Notes under the pieces: model-generated | The model's input: only the letters and a program-made list of their open reading frames with translations | What the model was told of the DNA's origin: nothing | The model's database searches: none | Assembly: GCF_036884275.1 (NCBI RefSeq) | Contig: NZ_CP145607.1 | Location: 558,001 to 622,000, forward strand | Length of the DNA stretch: 64,000 bases | Reading direction: 5' to 3' | Source of the DNA: Sphingomonas kaistensis | GTDB lineage: Bacteria > Pseudomonadota > Alphaproteobacteria > Sphingomonadales > Sphingomonadaceae | Part shown: piece by piece, positions 25,447 through 33,733 of the stretch | Numbering within the stretch: position 1 is the first letter of the stretch | Layout: the number at the start of each line of letters is the position of its first letter | Position numbers and translations under genes: made by a program

Positions 25447-25740
25447 TCAGGCCGCGGCGGCCTTCGCCTTCTTGGCGAGCTCGCGCTTCAGCTTGCGGGC
25501 TTCGGTGCCGAGCTTCTCTTCGCCCGTCTTCTTGAGCCAATTGTCGAGACCGCCGTTATGCTCGACCGAGCGCAGACCGTGGGTCGACACGCGCAGCTTG
25601 ACGCTCTTGCCGAGCTCGTCGCTGATCAGCGTCACGTTCTGCAGATTCGGCAGAAACGTCCGCTTGGTCTTGTTGTTCGCGTGGGAAACATTGTTGCCCA
25701 CCTGACGGCCCTTGCCGGTCAGCTCGCACACGCGTGCCAT
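25447..25740 (-). CDS. rpmB: 50S ribosomal protein L28
   Basis: 97 residues. It begins [10 protein letters not shown] and has the L28 core Gly-Asn-Asn-Val-Ser-His-Ala and Arg-Thr-Phe-Leu-Pro-Asn-Leu-Gln. The Lys/Ala-rich C-terminal tail is the longer alphaproteobacterial form. Single gene, convergent with the phytase-like gene and divergent from the 108-aa exported protein. Confidence 0.97.
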   Translation of the reverse strand: MARVCELTGKGRQVGNNVSHANNKTKRTFLPNLQNVTLISDELGKSVKLRVSTHGLRSVEHNGGLDNWLKKTGEEKLGTEARKLKRELAKKAKAAAA

Positions 25741-25889
25741 TGGATCTATCCCGTGATTGGTCGAGGGCGCTCCCGCATGGAAGCTCCCGGAAAGCGCTGC
25801 CCCCTAACGGCTCGGCCCCGACCCGTCAACCGCAACCCTCCCGTCCGTAGCGCGTTACCGAGGCGAAACGAACAGGGAGTTGCCGTTCC

Positions 25890-26216
25890 ATGCGCGCCGT
25901 CATTCTACTTCTCATTCTCGTCATCGTCGGCGCCATCGCACTGGTCGCGACCGGGTTCGTCAACGTCAACCAGACCCAGCCCGCCCAAGCCCCCGCCGTC
26001 GCGGTCGGCACGGACGGCGTGGTGCTGAAGGGCGGCCAGAAGCCCGAATTCCAGGTCCAGACCGGCAAGATCGAGGTCGGCAGCGGGCAGGCGACCATTC
26101 CGGTCCCGCAGATCCGCGTTGCGCCGGGCGGCAACGGCAATGCCTCGGCCCAGCCGCAGACCCAGCCCGTGCAGAACGGCCAGCAGCCGGCCACGACCGA
26201 CTCGACGCAGCAGTAA
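25890..26216 (+). CDS. Membrane-anchored hypothetical protein
   Basis: 108 residues: an N-terminal hydrophobic helix (about 3-23) acting as anchor or signal, then a periplasmic stretch containing two similar beta segments (Pro-Glu-Phe-Gln-Val-Gln and Ala-Thr-Ile-Pro-Val-Pro), and a Gln/Asn/Pro-rich tail. AACAGGGAG precedes the ATG. It ends 20 bases before tadA. No function recognised. Confidence 0.7.
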   Translation: MRAVILLLILVIVGAIALVATGFVNVNQTQPAQAPAVAVGTDGVVLKGGQKPEFQVQTGKIEVGSGQATIPVPQIRVAPGGNGNASAQPQTQPVQNGQQPATTDSTQQ

Positions 26217-26236
26217 CAGGCGGGCAAGCGGGCGGC

Positions 26237-26689
26237 ATGAGCTTCCCGCTGCCCCCGCCGATGCGCCGCGCGCTTGATCTCGCGGCCCAGGCGGCGCGCG
26301 CGGGCGAGGTGCCGGTCGGTGCCGTCGTGACCCGCGGCGGCCGGGTCGTGGCCGAAGGTGTGAACCGGATGCGCGCGGGGAACGATCCCACCGCCCATGC
26401 CGAGATGGTGGCGCTGCGGGCCGCCGCCGCCGTCCTCGGCACCAGCCGGCTCGACCAATGCAGCTTGTGGGTCAGTCTCGAACCTTGCGCCATGTGCGCC
26501 GGGGCGATCGCGCTGGCCCGGATCAAGGAACTGCGGTTCGCCGCCGAGGACCCCAAGGGCGGCGCGGTGGTGAATGGGCCGCGCCTGTTCGGCCAGCCTA
26601 CCTGTCATCATCATCCCGACGTGCTTGGCGGGATCGGCGAGGACGAAGCGGCGGCGCAATTGCGCCGGTTTTTCGCCGAGCGAAGGTGA
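26237..26689 (+). CDS. tadA: tRNA-specific adenosine deaminase
   Basis: Converts the wobble adenosine of tRNA-Arg(ACG) to inosine. 150 residues with both zinc/catalytic motifs: His54-Ala-Glu56 and Pro83-Cys84-Ala-Met-Cys87. ATG 26237 gives the normal N-terminus; the frame is open further upstream across the previous gene, but those residues are out of family. It ends at a bidirectional terminator shared with the OmpA-like gene. Confidence 0.95.
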   Translation: MSFPLPPPMRRALDLAAQAARAGEVPVGAVVTRGGRVVAEGVNRMRAGNDPTAHAEMVALRAAAAVLGTSRLDQCSLWVSLEPCAMCAGAIALARIKELRFAAEDPKGGAVVNGPRLFGQPTCHHHPDVLGGIGEDEAAAQLRRFFAERR

Positions 26690-26693
26690 CATG

Positions 26694-26728
26694 AAAAAGG
26701 GGCCGGCGATTCGCTCGCCGACCCCTTT
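26694..26728. terminator. Bidirectional terminator between tadA and the OmpA-like gene
   Basis: GGGGCCGGCGA (26699-26709) pairs with TCGCCGACCCC (26715-26725) with one mismatch and a five-base loop. A run of five A (26694-26698) precedes it and TTT follows. The minus-strand reading (OmpA-like gene) has the better T run. Confidence 0.85.
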
Positions 26729-26745
26729 CCACTTGTCGTTGCTGC

Positions 26746-27417
26746 TTACTGACGCAGCGGAACGACCTTAATTTCGACCCGGCGATTGGCGGCGCGATCG
26801 GCCTCGCTCACTTCCGGGTTCACCAGCAGCTGCGATTCGCCGAAGCCGCGAGTCGCCATGCGGGCGCGGACCACGCCGCGGCTGGCGAGATAGTTGGCGA
26901 CCGATTCGGCGCGCCGCTCGGACAGCGTCTGGTTGTAGCTGTCGGAGCCGCTCGAATCGGTGTGGCCGTAGATGTCGATATAGCTCTGATTGTACTGGGC
27001 CAGCGTGCTGGCGACCTCGTTCAGGGTCGACTGAAACTGCGGCTGGATGTCGTAGCGGTCGTAGGCGAAGGTGATCCCGCTCGGCATGCGCAGGATCAGG
27101 TCGTCGCCCTGGCGGATGACGTCGACGCCCGTGCCGGCCGTCTCGCGGCGCAGCTCGGCTTCCTGCTGGTCCATGTAGCGGCCGACCGCCGCGCCCGCGA
27201 GACCGCCGATGCCGGCGCCGATAATCTGTTCGGTGCGGCTGTTGCGGCCGCCGACGATGTCACCCACCAGATAACCGCCCGCCGCGCCGAGGATGGCACC
27301 AAGGCCGGTCTGGCTCAGCCGGCGATTGCCGGTCTCGGGATTGGTGGTGCAGGCCGCGGTGGTCATCAGCGAGGCGGCGAGCAGGCCGACCGTCAGTTTC
27401 TTTCCCTTGGTCATCAT
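26746..27417 (-). CDS. OmpA family lipoprotein with glycine zipper
   Basis: 223 residues. The lipoprotein signal ends Thr-Ala-Ala-Cys23. Residues about 38-80 are a glycine-zipper membrane-like segment. Residues 105-223 are an OmpA-like peptidoglycan-binding domain, with the Gly-His-Thr-Asp...Asn...Leu-Ser...Arg-Ala signature. This is the YiaD/PAL-like outer-membrane plan: it tethers the outer membrane to the cell wall. The start at 27417 (or the adjacent ATG at 27414) is set by the signal peptide; the upstream extension to 27495 is not protein-like. Single gene with its own terminator. Confidence 0.9.
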   Translation of the reverse strand: MMTKGKKLTVGLLAASLMTTAACTTNPETGNRRLSQTGLGAILGAAGGYLVGDIVGGRNSRTEQIIGAGIGGLAGAAVGRYMDQQEAELRRETAGTGVDVIRQGDDLILRMPSGITFAYDRYDIQPQFQSTLNEVASTLAQYNQSYIDIYGHTDSSGSDSYNQTLSERRAESVANYLASRGVVRARMATRGFGESQLLVNPEVSEADRAANRRVEIKVVPLRQ

Positions 27418-27550
27418 CAGGGAGACTCCATCTTGTTGAGCACGAAAGTTGCAGGCACGGGAAACCGGCAGCCGGATTGAATGTTCCAGTAGCACAACGA
27501 TCCACGCGCTTGCCGCGGTCCTCCTTTGAAGGCTAGAAGCTGACTACCCG

Positions 27551-28876
27551 ATGAGCGGCACCCTGCTCCCTTTCCCCTGGCTCGACCTGGTCCTGATCCT
27601 TGCGCTGATCGCCTTGAACGGCGTGATGTCGATGAGCGAACTGGCGATCGTGTCCGCGCGTGAAGCGCGGCTCAAGGGATTGGCCAAGGGCGGCAGCGGC
27701 GGCGCCAAGGTCGCGCTTAGGCTTGCCGCCGACCCGGGCCGTTTCCTGTCCACCGTGCAGATCGGGATCACCTTGATCGGCATCCTGACCGGCGCCCTGT
27801 CGGGATCGCGGCTCGGCACCCCGGTCGCGCAGCGGCTCCAACTGCTCGGGCTCGAGCAGGAACTGTCGGTGACCCTGGGTTTTGGGATCGTGATCGTGCT
27901 GACCACCTTCGCCTCGGTGGTGGTCGGCGAACTGGTGCCCAAGCAATTCGCGCTGCGCACGCCCGAACCGATCGCGGTGATCGTCGCCCGGCCGATGCTG
28001 TGGCTGAGCAAGCTTACCGCGCCCTTCGTGTGGGTGCTCGACAAGAGCAGCGCGGGCATTTTCAAATTGCTCGGCCTCAACCGCGAAAACCGCGATCACG
28101 TCACCGCCGAGGAACTGCATCTGGTGGTGGCCGAAGCGCAGACCGCCGGCGTGCTCGAGGAATCGGAGCGCGCGATCATCAGCGGCATCGTCCGCCTCGC
28201 CGACCGCCCGGTGCGCGAGGTGATGACCCCACGGACGGAGGTCGACTGGATCGACATCGACAGCGATCCGCAGGAACTGCGCGCGGCGCTGGCCGACACG
28301 CCGCACAGCCGCCTGCCCGTCGCCGAAGGCTCGATCGAAAAGATCGTCGGCGTGATCCAGACCCGCGACATGCTCGACGCGATGCTCGAAGGCCGGCCGC
28401 TCGACCTTCGCGCGCTGTCACGCAAGGCGCTGGTGATCCCCGACGTCATGGACGCGATGGACGCGCTGAACGTGCTCCGCTCGGCCGAAGTGCCGCTGGC
28501 GCTGGTGCATGACGAATATGGCCATCTCGACGGGATCGTCACGCCCGGCTCGATCCTCGCGGCGCTGGCCGGGGCCTTTGCCAGCGACGTCGAGGACGAC
28601 GACCCGCCTTTGGTGGAGCGCGAGGACGGAAGCTGGCTGATCAGCGGTTCGGCCACCGCCGACTGCCTGGAGGACCGGCTCGGGATCACCCTCAAGGCCG
28701 AGCGCGATTATTCCACGGTCGCGGGCTTTGCGCTGGCGGTGCTGAAGCGGCTTCCCGAAACGGGCGAAGTGTTCGACCATGATGGGTGGCGCTTCGAAAT
28801 CGTCGACCTCGACGGGCGCAAGATCGACAAGCTGCTGGTGACCCGCAAGGCAAGGCGCGGACCGGCCGCCGACTGA
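27551..28876 (+). CDS. CNNM/CorC-type hemolysin family membrane protein
   Basis: 441 residues: DUF21 transmembrane domain (about 1-180, four helices, with Gly-Glu-Leu-Val-Pro-Lys), two CBS domains (about 205-335, starting Val-Met-Thr-Pro-Arg) and a C-terminal CorC_HlyC domain (about 350-435). Proteins of this plan act in Mg2+/Co2+ efflux or ion homeostasis; 'hemolysin' is a historic label. Single gene divergent from the OmpA-like gene. Confidence 0.92.
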   Translation: MSGTLLPFPWLDLVLILALIALNGVMSMSELAIVSAREARLKGLAKGGSGGAKVALRLAADPGRFLSTVQIGITLIGILTGALSGSRLGTPVAQRLQLLGLEQELSVTLGFGIVIVLTTFASVVVGELVPKQFALRTPEPIAVIVARPMLWLSKLTAPFVWVLDKSSAGIFKLLGLNRENRDHVTAEELHLVVAEAQTAGVLEESERAIISGIVRLADRPVREVMTPRTEVDWIDIDSDPQELRAALADTPHSRLPVAEGSIEKIVGVIQTRDMLDAMLEGRPLDLRALSRKALVIPDVMDAMDALNVLRSAEVPLALVHDEYGHLDGIVTPGSILAALAGAFASDVEDDDPPLVEREDGSWLISGSATADCLEDRLGITLKAERDYSTVAGFALAVLKRLPETGEVFDHDGWRFEIVDLDGRKIDKLLVTRKARRGPAAD

Positions 28877-28957
28877 CGCTTCACCTATACTTTCGCGCCG
28901 TCTGCCGCTAAGGGCCCGCGCAACTTACTCTTTTAGCTTTCTCTCAAAAGGATCTGC

Positions 28958-29209
28958 ATGGCCAAGGAAGAACTTCTCGAGATGCGTGGGCGCGTGGTCG
29001 AACTGCTACCCAACGCGATGTTTCGCGTCGAACTCGAGAATGGCCACGAAATTCTGGGGCACACCGCCGGCAAGATGCGCAAGAACCGCATTCGCGTGCT
29101 GACCGGTGACGAAGTGCTAGTCGAACTGACCCCCTACGACCTGACCAAGGGTCGCATCACCTACCGCTTCATGCCGGGCCGCGGCGGCCCGCCGGGCTAC
29201 AACGGCTAA
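28958..29209 (+). CDS. infA: Translation initiation factor IF-1
   Basis: 83 residues, S1-like OB fold: it begins [11 protein letters not shown] and has His-Thr-Ala-Gly-Lys-Met-Arg-Lys. The Gly-rich tail beyond residue 72 is an extension compared with the 72-residue enterobacterial protein. AAAAGGA precedes the ATG. First gene of an infA-maf-RNase E/G-like-yacG-tRNA-Phe run, a familiar alphaproteobacterial order. Confidence 0.97.
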   Translation: MAKEELLEMRGRVVELLPNAMFRVELENGHEILGHTAGKMRKNRIRVLTGDEVLVELTPYDLTKGRITYRFMPGRGGPPGYNG

Positions 29210-29219
29210 GGCGACGCCG

Positions 29220-29792
29220 ATGCGCCTGGTCCTCGCCTCGGCGAGCCCGCGCCGGGTCGACCTGCTTGCCCGCATCGGGGTCACCCCCGACGCCATCCGC
29301 CCCGCCGATATCGACGAGGAGCCTGCCAAGGGCGAATTGCCGCGCCCGCACGCGCTTCGGCTGGCGAGCGAAAAGGCGGCCGCGGTCGCCGCGCTCGAAT
29401 CCGGCGCGCTGGTGCTCGCCGCCGATACGGTGGTCGCGGTCGGGCGCCGCATCCTGCCCAAGGTCGAGGATGAAGCGACGCTGCGCGAATGCATGGCGCT
29501 GCTCTCCGGCCGCCGGCACAAGGTGTTGACCGGCGTTGCGCTGGCCGCGCCGGGGCAGAAGCTGCGCACCCGGCTGGTCGAAACGGTGATCGCGATGAAG
29601 AATTTGTCGCGTGAAGAGATCGACCATTACGCCGGCCATGGCGAATGGCGCGGCAAGGCGGGCGGCTATGCCTTGCAAGGCTATGGCGAGGTCTATGTCC
29701 GCTTCATGGCCGGAAGCTGGTCCAACGTCGTCGGCCTGCCGCTGCCCGAAACGCGGCACCTGTTGAAGAGCGCAGGCTATCCGCTTGCCTGA
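29220..29792 (+). CDS. maf: Maf family nucleotide pyrophosphatase
   Basis: 190 residues. N-terminal Leu-Ala-Ser-Ala-Ser-Pro-Arg-Arg motif and Ala-Ala-Asp-Thr-Val-Val at about 69-74 are the substrate and catalytic regions. Maf proteins hydrolyse non-canonical or pyrimidine NTPs (dTTP/UTP, or m7GTP in the YceF branch); the branch is not certain here. It starts 10 bases after infA and overlaps the next start by eight bases. Confidence 0.92.
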   Translation: MRLVLASASPRRVDLLARIGVTPDAIRPADIDEEPAKGELPRPHALRLASEKAAAVAALESGALVLAADTVVAVGRRILPKVEDEATLRECMALLSGRRHKVLTGVALAAPGQKLRTRLVETVIAMKNLSREEIDHYAGHGEWRGKAGGYALQGYGEVYVRFMAGSWSNVVGLPLPETRHLLKSAGYPLA

Positions 29793-30717
29793 GTGGCAGG
29801 TCGAACGCGGAATCGGCGAAGAGCGCTGGGTGCGCATCGCGGGCGGCGACATCACCGACGCGCGAATCCATCTCGACGGGGCGCCGCGTGCCGGTGAGCA
29901 GCGCGAGGTGCGGATCAAGGCGGTCCGCCCGCAAGCTGTGGCCACCGACGGGACGGGCGAATTCCTGCTGCCGGGCGGCGCGGGCGGGCATCCGGAAGGC
30001 GCGCGTGCGTTGATCGAGGTGACCCGCGAACCCATTCCCGGCGCCGAACCGTGGAAGCGGCCCCTCGCCCGGGTGATCGAAGCGGGCGCCGTTTCGACTG
30101 CGCTGGCGGGTGACAGCATCCCGTTCCCGGCACCCGACGATCCTCTTGAGGCAGTGGGCTGGTCCGACCTGCTTGAAGAAGCGCGCAGCGGGCTAATTGC
30201 CTTTGCCGGCGGCACCCTGCGCGTGTCGGTCACCCCCGCGATGACCCTGATCGACGTCGATGGGATCGGGCGTCCGGAAGATCTCGCGCGCAACGCGGCC
30301 AAGGCGGCGGCGGCGGCGATCCGGCGTCATTCTATAGGCGGCTCGATCGGGATTGATTTTCCCACCGTCGCCGGGCGCGAGGTTCGCCAGCAGATCGCCG
30401 AGCTGATCGACGCGCGCCTCGAAAAGCCGTTCGAGAGAACCGCGGTGAACGGCTTCGGCTTTCTCCAGATCGTCCGCCCGCGCCGCGGCCCGAGCCTGTT
30501 CGAGCTGGCGGCCGACCGCCCCGCGTTCGAAGCGCGCGCCCTGCTGCGCCGCGCAGCCCGGCAGGTCGGGTCGATCCGCCTCGCCTGCCATCCGGCGGTC
30601 GCCGCCGCGCTACGCCCCGAATGGCTCGACCAGCTCGGCCGCCAGATCGGCGGCAGCGTCGCCTTGCGCGAGGACACCGGTCTTGCCATGTCGGGCGGCC
30701 ATGCCGAACCCGCTTAA
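29785..30717 (+). CDS. Ribonuclease E/G family-like protein, short form
   Basis: 310 residues starting at TTG 29785 inside the last codons of maf. Residues about 155-300 correspond to the RNase E/G catalytic core (Thr-Leu-Ile-Asp-Val-Asp-Gly and Ile-Gly-Ile-Asp-Phe-Pro-Thr strands carrying candidate Mg2+ ligands). It lacks the zinc-link Cys motif, and the N-terminal part does not show a clear S1 domain. Such short forms sit between maf and yacG in many alphaproteobacteria; catalytic activity is not proven. Confidence 0.82.
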   Translation: MPEWQVERGIGEERWVRIAGGDITDARIHLDGAPRAGEQREVRIKAVRPQAVATDGTGEFLLPGGAGGHPEGARALIEVTREPIPGAEPWKRPLARVIEAGAVSTALAGDSIPFPAPDDPLEAVGWSDLLEEARSGLIAFAGGTLRVSVTPAMTLIDVDGIGRPEDLARNAAKAAAAAIRRHSIGGSIGIDFPTVAGREVRQQIAELIDARLEKPFERTAVNGFGFLQIVRPRRGPSLFELAADRPAFEARALLRRAARQVGSIRLACHPAVAAALRPEWLDQLGRQIGGSVALREDTGLAMSGGHAEPA

Positions 30718-30877
30718 GCCCTGTCCCCTCTGCGCCAAACCGGCGTCAAAGGACCATGCGCCCTTCTGCAGCCGCGGCTGCAAGGATCGCGACCTGCTGC
30801 AGTGGCTTGGCGAAGGCTATCGACTTCCCGGTCCGCCGGCCGATCCCGGGCTGGACAGCGACGAAGGCGCCCGTTAG
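30701..30877 (+). CDS. yacG: YacG zinc-finger protein, DNA gyrase inhibitor family
   Basis: 58 residues with the YacG zinc ligands Cys8, Cys11, Cys23 and Cys27 and the following Arg-Asp-Leu-Leu-Gln-Trp-Leu helix. E. coli YacG binds GyrB and blocks DNA binding. ATG 30701 lies inside the end of the preceding gene (17-base overlap). The tRNA-Phe gene follows 42 bases later. Confidence 0.92.
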   Translation: MPNPLKPCPLCAKPASKDHAPFCSRGCKDRDLLQWLGEGYRLPGPPADPGLDSDEGAR

Positions 30878-30919
30878 GGAGCCGCTCGCACGGCCTTCGT
30901 GCCGCCCGCGGATCCGTGG

Positions 30920-30995
30920 GCCCAGATAGCTCAGTTGGTAGAGCATGCGACTGAAAATCGCAGTGTCGCTGGTTCGATCCCGGCTCTGGGCACCA
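30920..30995 (+). tRNA. tRNA-Phe (GAA)
   Basis: A full cloverleaf: acceptor GCCCAGA pairing with TCTGGGC, D arm GCTC/GAGC, anticodon arm TGCGA/TCGCA with loop CTGAAAA giving anticodon GAA, T arm GCTGG/CCGGC with loop TTCGATC, and an encoded 3' ACCA. 76 bases. Confidence 0.97.
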
Positions 30996-31229
30996 CCCCC
31001 CTTCCCACATGAGCGACGTGCACATCAGCCCGCAGGCGGGCGATAGCCCGGTCCAAGGCTTCTCCGGTCGCACCCGGCTTGTTCCGTACGGTCTCCCCGG
31101 ACACAGCCACAGCGACGCCACCCCCGGCAGCCGGGAACTGCCACGGCTGCGCGTTGTTTCCTTTGGGTAACGAGCGCGCGGCGTGCGGCGCTGCGTCGCC
31201 TCATCAGTTTCGCCAGACCTGCGAGGACC
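30996..31229. other. 234-base intergenic region after tRNA-Phe
   Basis: No gene, terminator with T run, or direct copy of the tRNA 3' end was recognised. It separates a housekeeping cluster from the accessory trehalose genes. Short frames on either strand are Arg/Cys-rich and not protein-like. It must contain the otsB promoter. Confidence 0.4.
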
Positions 31230-31955
31230 ATGCCCCTACTACCGCCCCCGCCAAGCCTGCTGCGGGATGCCAGCCTTTTTCTGGACTTCGACGGAACCCT
31301 CGTGCCGATCGCAGCCCGCCCCGATTCGATCGAAGTGCCGCCAAGTCTACTCGATCTGCTCGCGCACCTTCAGAAGCGGCTGAACGGACGGCTGACCCTG
31401 GTCAGCGGCCGCGCCTCGGCGGACGTCCTCCAGTGGCTGAAGCCGCTGCAGGTCGCGGTGGTCGGTAGTCACGGCCTCGAACGCGCCGGCACCGCCACCG
31501 ATCGCCCCCCGGCGCTGGAAAAAGGCATCGCGCTGCTTCGTGCCGTCGCGGAGCGGCATGGCGGCGTCCTGCTCGAAGAAAAGCCGCTCGGCGCCGCACT
31601 TCATTATCGCGAGCAGCCCGCCGCCGAAGAAGATTGCCGCGCCGCAGCGGCCGAGGCTGCGGGACTTGCCGGCCTTCAGGTTCAGGCGGGGAAGATGGTG
31701 TTCGAGATCAAGCCGGCCACCGGCAACAAGGGCAGCGCGGTGCGCCTGCTGATGAGCGAGGATGCGCACCGGGGCGCGCGGCCGCTGTTCATCGGTGATG
31801 ATCTGACCGACGAACATGGGTTCGAAGCGGCCAGGGAGCTTGGCGGCGCCGGCATTCTGGTCGGGCCCGAACGCGACACCGCGGCCGACTATCGCCTGCC
31901 AGATGTGGGTGATGTCCACCATTGGCTGCAGACATCCGTGGAGGCGCTGTCGTGA
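31230..31955 (+). CDS. otsB: Trehalose-6-phosphate phosphatase
   Basis: 241 residues, HAD superfamily: nucleophile and acid in Asp19-Phe-Asp21-Gly-Thr-Leu-Val, Ser-Gly-Arg (about 59-61), and Gly-Asp-Asp-Leu-Thr-Asp-Glu near 188-194. It removes phosphate from trehalose-6-phosphate to give trehalose. Its stop overlaps the GH15 start (GTGA), so the otsB-GH15-otsA genes are translated together. Confidence 0.94.
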   Translation: MPLLPPPPSLLRDASLFLDFDGTLVPIAARPDSIEVPPSLLDLLAHLQKRLNGRLTLVSGRASADVLQWLKPLQVAVVGSHGLERAGTATDRPPALEKGIALLRAVAERHGGVLLEEKPLGAALHYREQPAAEEDCRAAAAEAAGLAGLQVQAGKMVFEIKPATGNKGSAVRLLMSEDAHRGARPLFIGDDLTDEHGFEAARELGGAGILVGPERDTAADYRLPDVGDVHHWLQTSVEALS

Positions 31956-33733
31956 GCTCGCTCGACCTCTGGCCGATCGGCAATTGCCAGGTCAGCGCAC
32001 TGATCGATGGGGCGGGCGACCTCGTATGGGCGTGCGTCCCGCGGGTCGATGGCGATCCCCTGTTCTCGAGCCTGCTGGGCGGCGAGCAGCCCGAACGCGG
32101 TATGTGGGCGATCGACCTCGAGGGCGAAGCGACGGTGGAGCAATCCTACCTGCGCAACACGCCGATCCTCACTACCCGGAAGGTCGATGAAGCCGGTAAC
32201 GGGGTCGAGATCACCGATTTCTGCCCGCGCTTCTACCGGCTGGGGCGGACCTATCGCCCAGCTGCGTTCGTGCGCCTGGTCCGGCCGATCGGCGGCAGTC
32301 CGCGGGTGCGGATCAGGCTTCGCCCGACGCAGAATTGGGGCGAGGCCGCGGCAGCGCTGCCCGGCGGGTCCAATCACATTCGCTACGCCCTTCCGACGCT
32401 GCCCATGCGGCTGACCACCGACGCGCCGGTGACGCTGATCCGCGACGAGAAATTCTTTCGCCTCGAACGCCCGCTGGTCTTCTTTCTCGGTCCTGACGAA
32501 CCCTTCAGCGACGACCTGACCCGCGCAACGAGCGACATGCTGGCCAGCACCGCCGCCGAATGGCGCGAATGGGTGCGCGGCCTCGCAACCCCGGTCGAAT
32601 GGCAGGAAGCGGTGATCCGGGCGGCGATCGCCCTCAAGCTGTGCCAGCATGAGGAAACCGGCGCCATCGTCGCCGCGATGACCACCTCGATCCCGGAGCA
32701 TGCCGGGTCCGAGCGCAACTGGGATTATCGCCACTGCTGGATTCGCGACGCTTATTATACGGTGCAGGCACTCAACCGGCTCGGCGCGCTCGACGTCCTC
32801 GAAGGCTATCTCGGCTATCTTCGCAACATCGTGGACGATGCGCGGGGCGGTCATATCCAGCCGCTTTACGGCCTTGGCGGCGAAACCCGCCTCGAAGAAC
32901 GCATCGAGCATGGCCTTGCGGGGTATCGCGGGATGGGGCCGGTCCGCGCCGGCAACCAGGCCTATGAGCAGGTCCAGCATGACGCCTACGGCCAGATCAT
33001 CCTGTCCAACGTCCAGGCCTTCTTCGATCATCGCCTGTTCCGGATGGCGACGGTGGAGGATTTCACGGCGCTGGAGCGGATCGGCGACCGTGCCTGGCAA
33101 TTCCACGACCAACCAGATGCGGGCTTGTGGGAATTGCGCACCAGGCAGCATGTCCACACCTATTCGGCGGCCATGTGCTGGGCCGCCTGCGACCGCCTGG
33201 CCCATGCCGCGGTTGCGCTGGGCCTGAACGACCGCGCCGGCCATTGGGCCGAGCGGGCAGCGGCGATCCGCAGCCGTATCGAGGATGCGGCCTGGCGCGA
33301 GGACAGCAAGCGTATCTCGGCGACGTTTGAAGGCGACGATCTCGACGCCAGCCTGATCCAGCTTCTCGACCTCCGCTTCTTCAAGCCGGACGATCCCCGG
33401 TTCACCGGCACCTTGCAGGCGGTCGAACAAGGCCTGCGCCGCGGTTCGCACATGCTGCGATACGCCACCGAAGACGATTTCGGCCTTCCCGAAACTGCCT
33501 TCAACGTGTGCACTTTCTGGCTGATCGAAGCGCTTCAGGCGACCGGGCGCGAAGCCGATGCGCGCGAATTGTTCGAGGAAATGCTGTCACGGCGGACCGG
33601 TGCCGGCCTGCTGTCCGAAGACATCGATCCGCAAACCGGCGAATTGTGGGGCAATTACCCGCAGACCTATTCGCTCGTCGGCACCATCAACTGCGCTGTT
33701 CTGCTCAGCAAACCGTGGAATTCCATCCGATGA
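31952..33733 (+). CDS. GH15 family glycoside hydrolase (trehalase or glucoamylase-like)
   Basis: 593 residues starting at GTG 31952 within the otsB stop. An N-terminal beta-sandwich (about 1-200) is followed by an (alpha/alpha)6 barrel with GH15 signatures: Arg-Asn-Trp-Asp-Tyr-Arg-His-Cys-Trp-Ile-Arg-Asp, Gly-Leu-Trp-Glu, and a final Leu-Ser-Glu-Asp...Asn-Tyr-Pro-Gln-Thr-Tyr-Ser with the likely catalytic base Glu. Bacterial GH15 proteins next to otsA/otsB include trehalases, so it may degrade trehalose or trim alpha-glucans. No signal peptide, so cytoplasmic. Stop overlaps the otsA ATG. Confidence 0.9.
   Translation: MSSLDLWPIGNCQVSALIDGAGDLVWACVPRVDGDPLFSSLLGGEQPERGMWAIDLEGEATVEQSYLRNTPILTTRKVDEAGNGVEITDFCPRFYRLGRTYRPAAFVRLVRPIGGSPRVRIRLRPTQNWGEAAAALPGGSNHIRYALPTLPMRLTTDAPVTLIRDEKFFRLERPLVFFLGPDEPFSDDLTRATSDMLASTAAEWREWVRGLATPVEWQEAVIRAAIALKLCQHEETGAIVAAMTTSIPEHAGSERNWDYRHCWIRDAYYTVQALNRLGALDVLEGYLGYLRNIVDDARGGHIQPLYGLGGETRLEERIEHGLAGYRGMGPVRAGNQAYEQVQHDAYGQIILSNVQAFFDHRLFRMATVEDFTALERIGDRAWQFHDQPDAGLWELRTRQHVHTYSAAMCWAACDRLAHAAVALGLNDRAGHWAERAAAIRSRIEDAAWREDSKRISATFEGDDLDASLIQLLDLRFFKPDDPRFTGTLQAVEQGLRRGSHMLRYATEDDFGLPETAFNVCTFWLIEALQATGREADARELFEEMLSRRTGAGLLSEDIDPQTGELWGNYPQTYSLVGTINCAVLLSKPWNSIR

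Noticed and set aside
31025..31231. Small minus-strand frame after tRNA-Phe
   Set aside because: Arg/Cys-rich without a ribosome-binding site or family pattern; likely non-coding.
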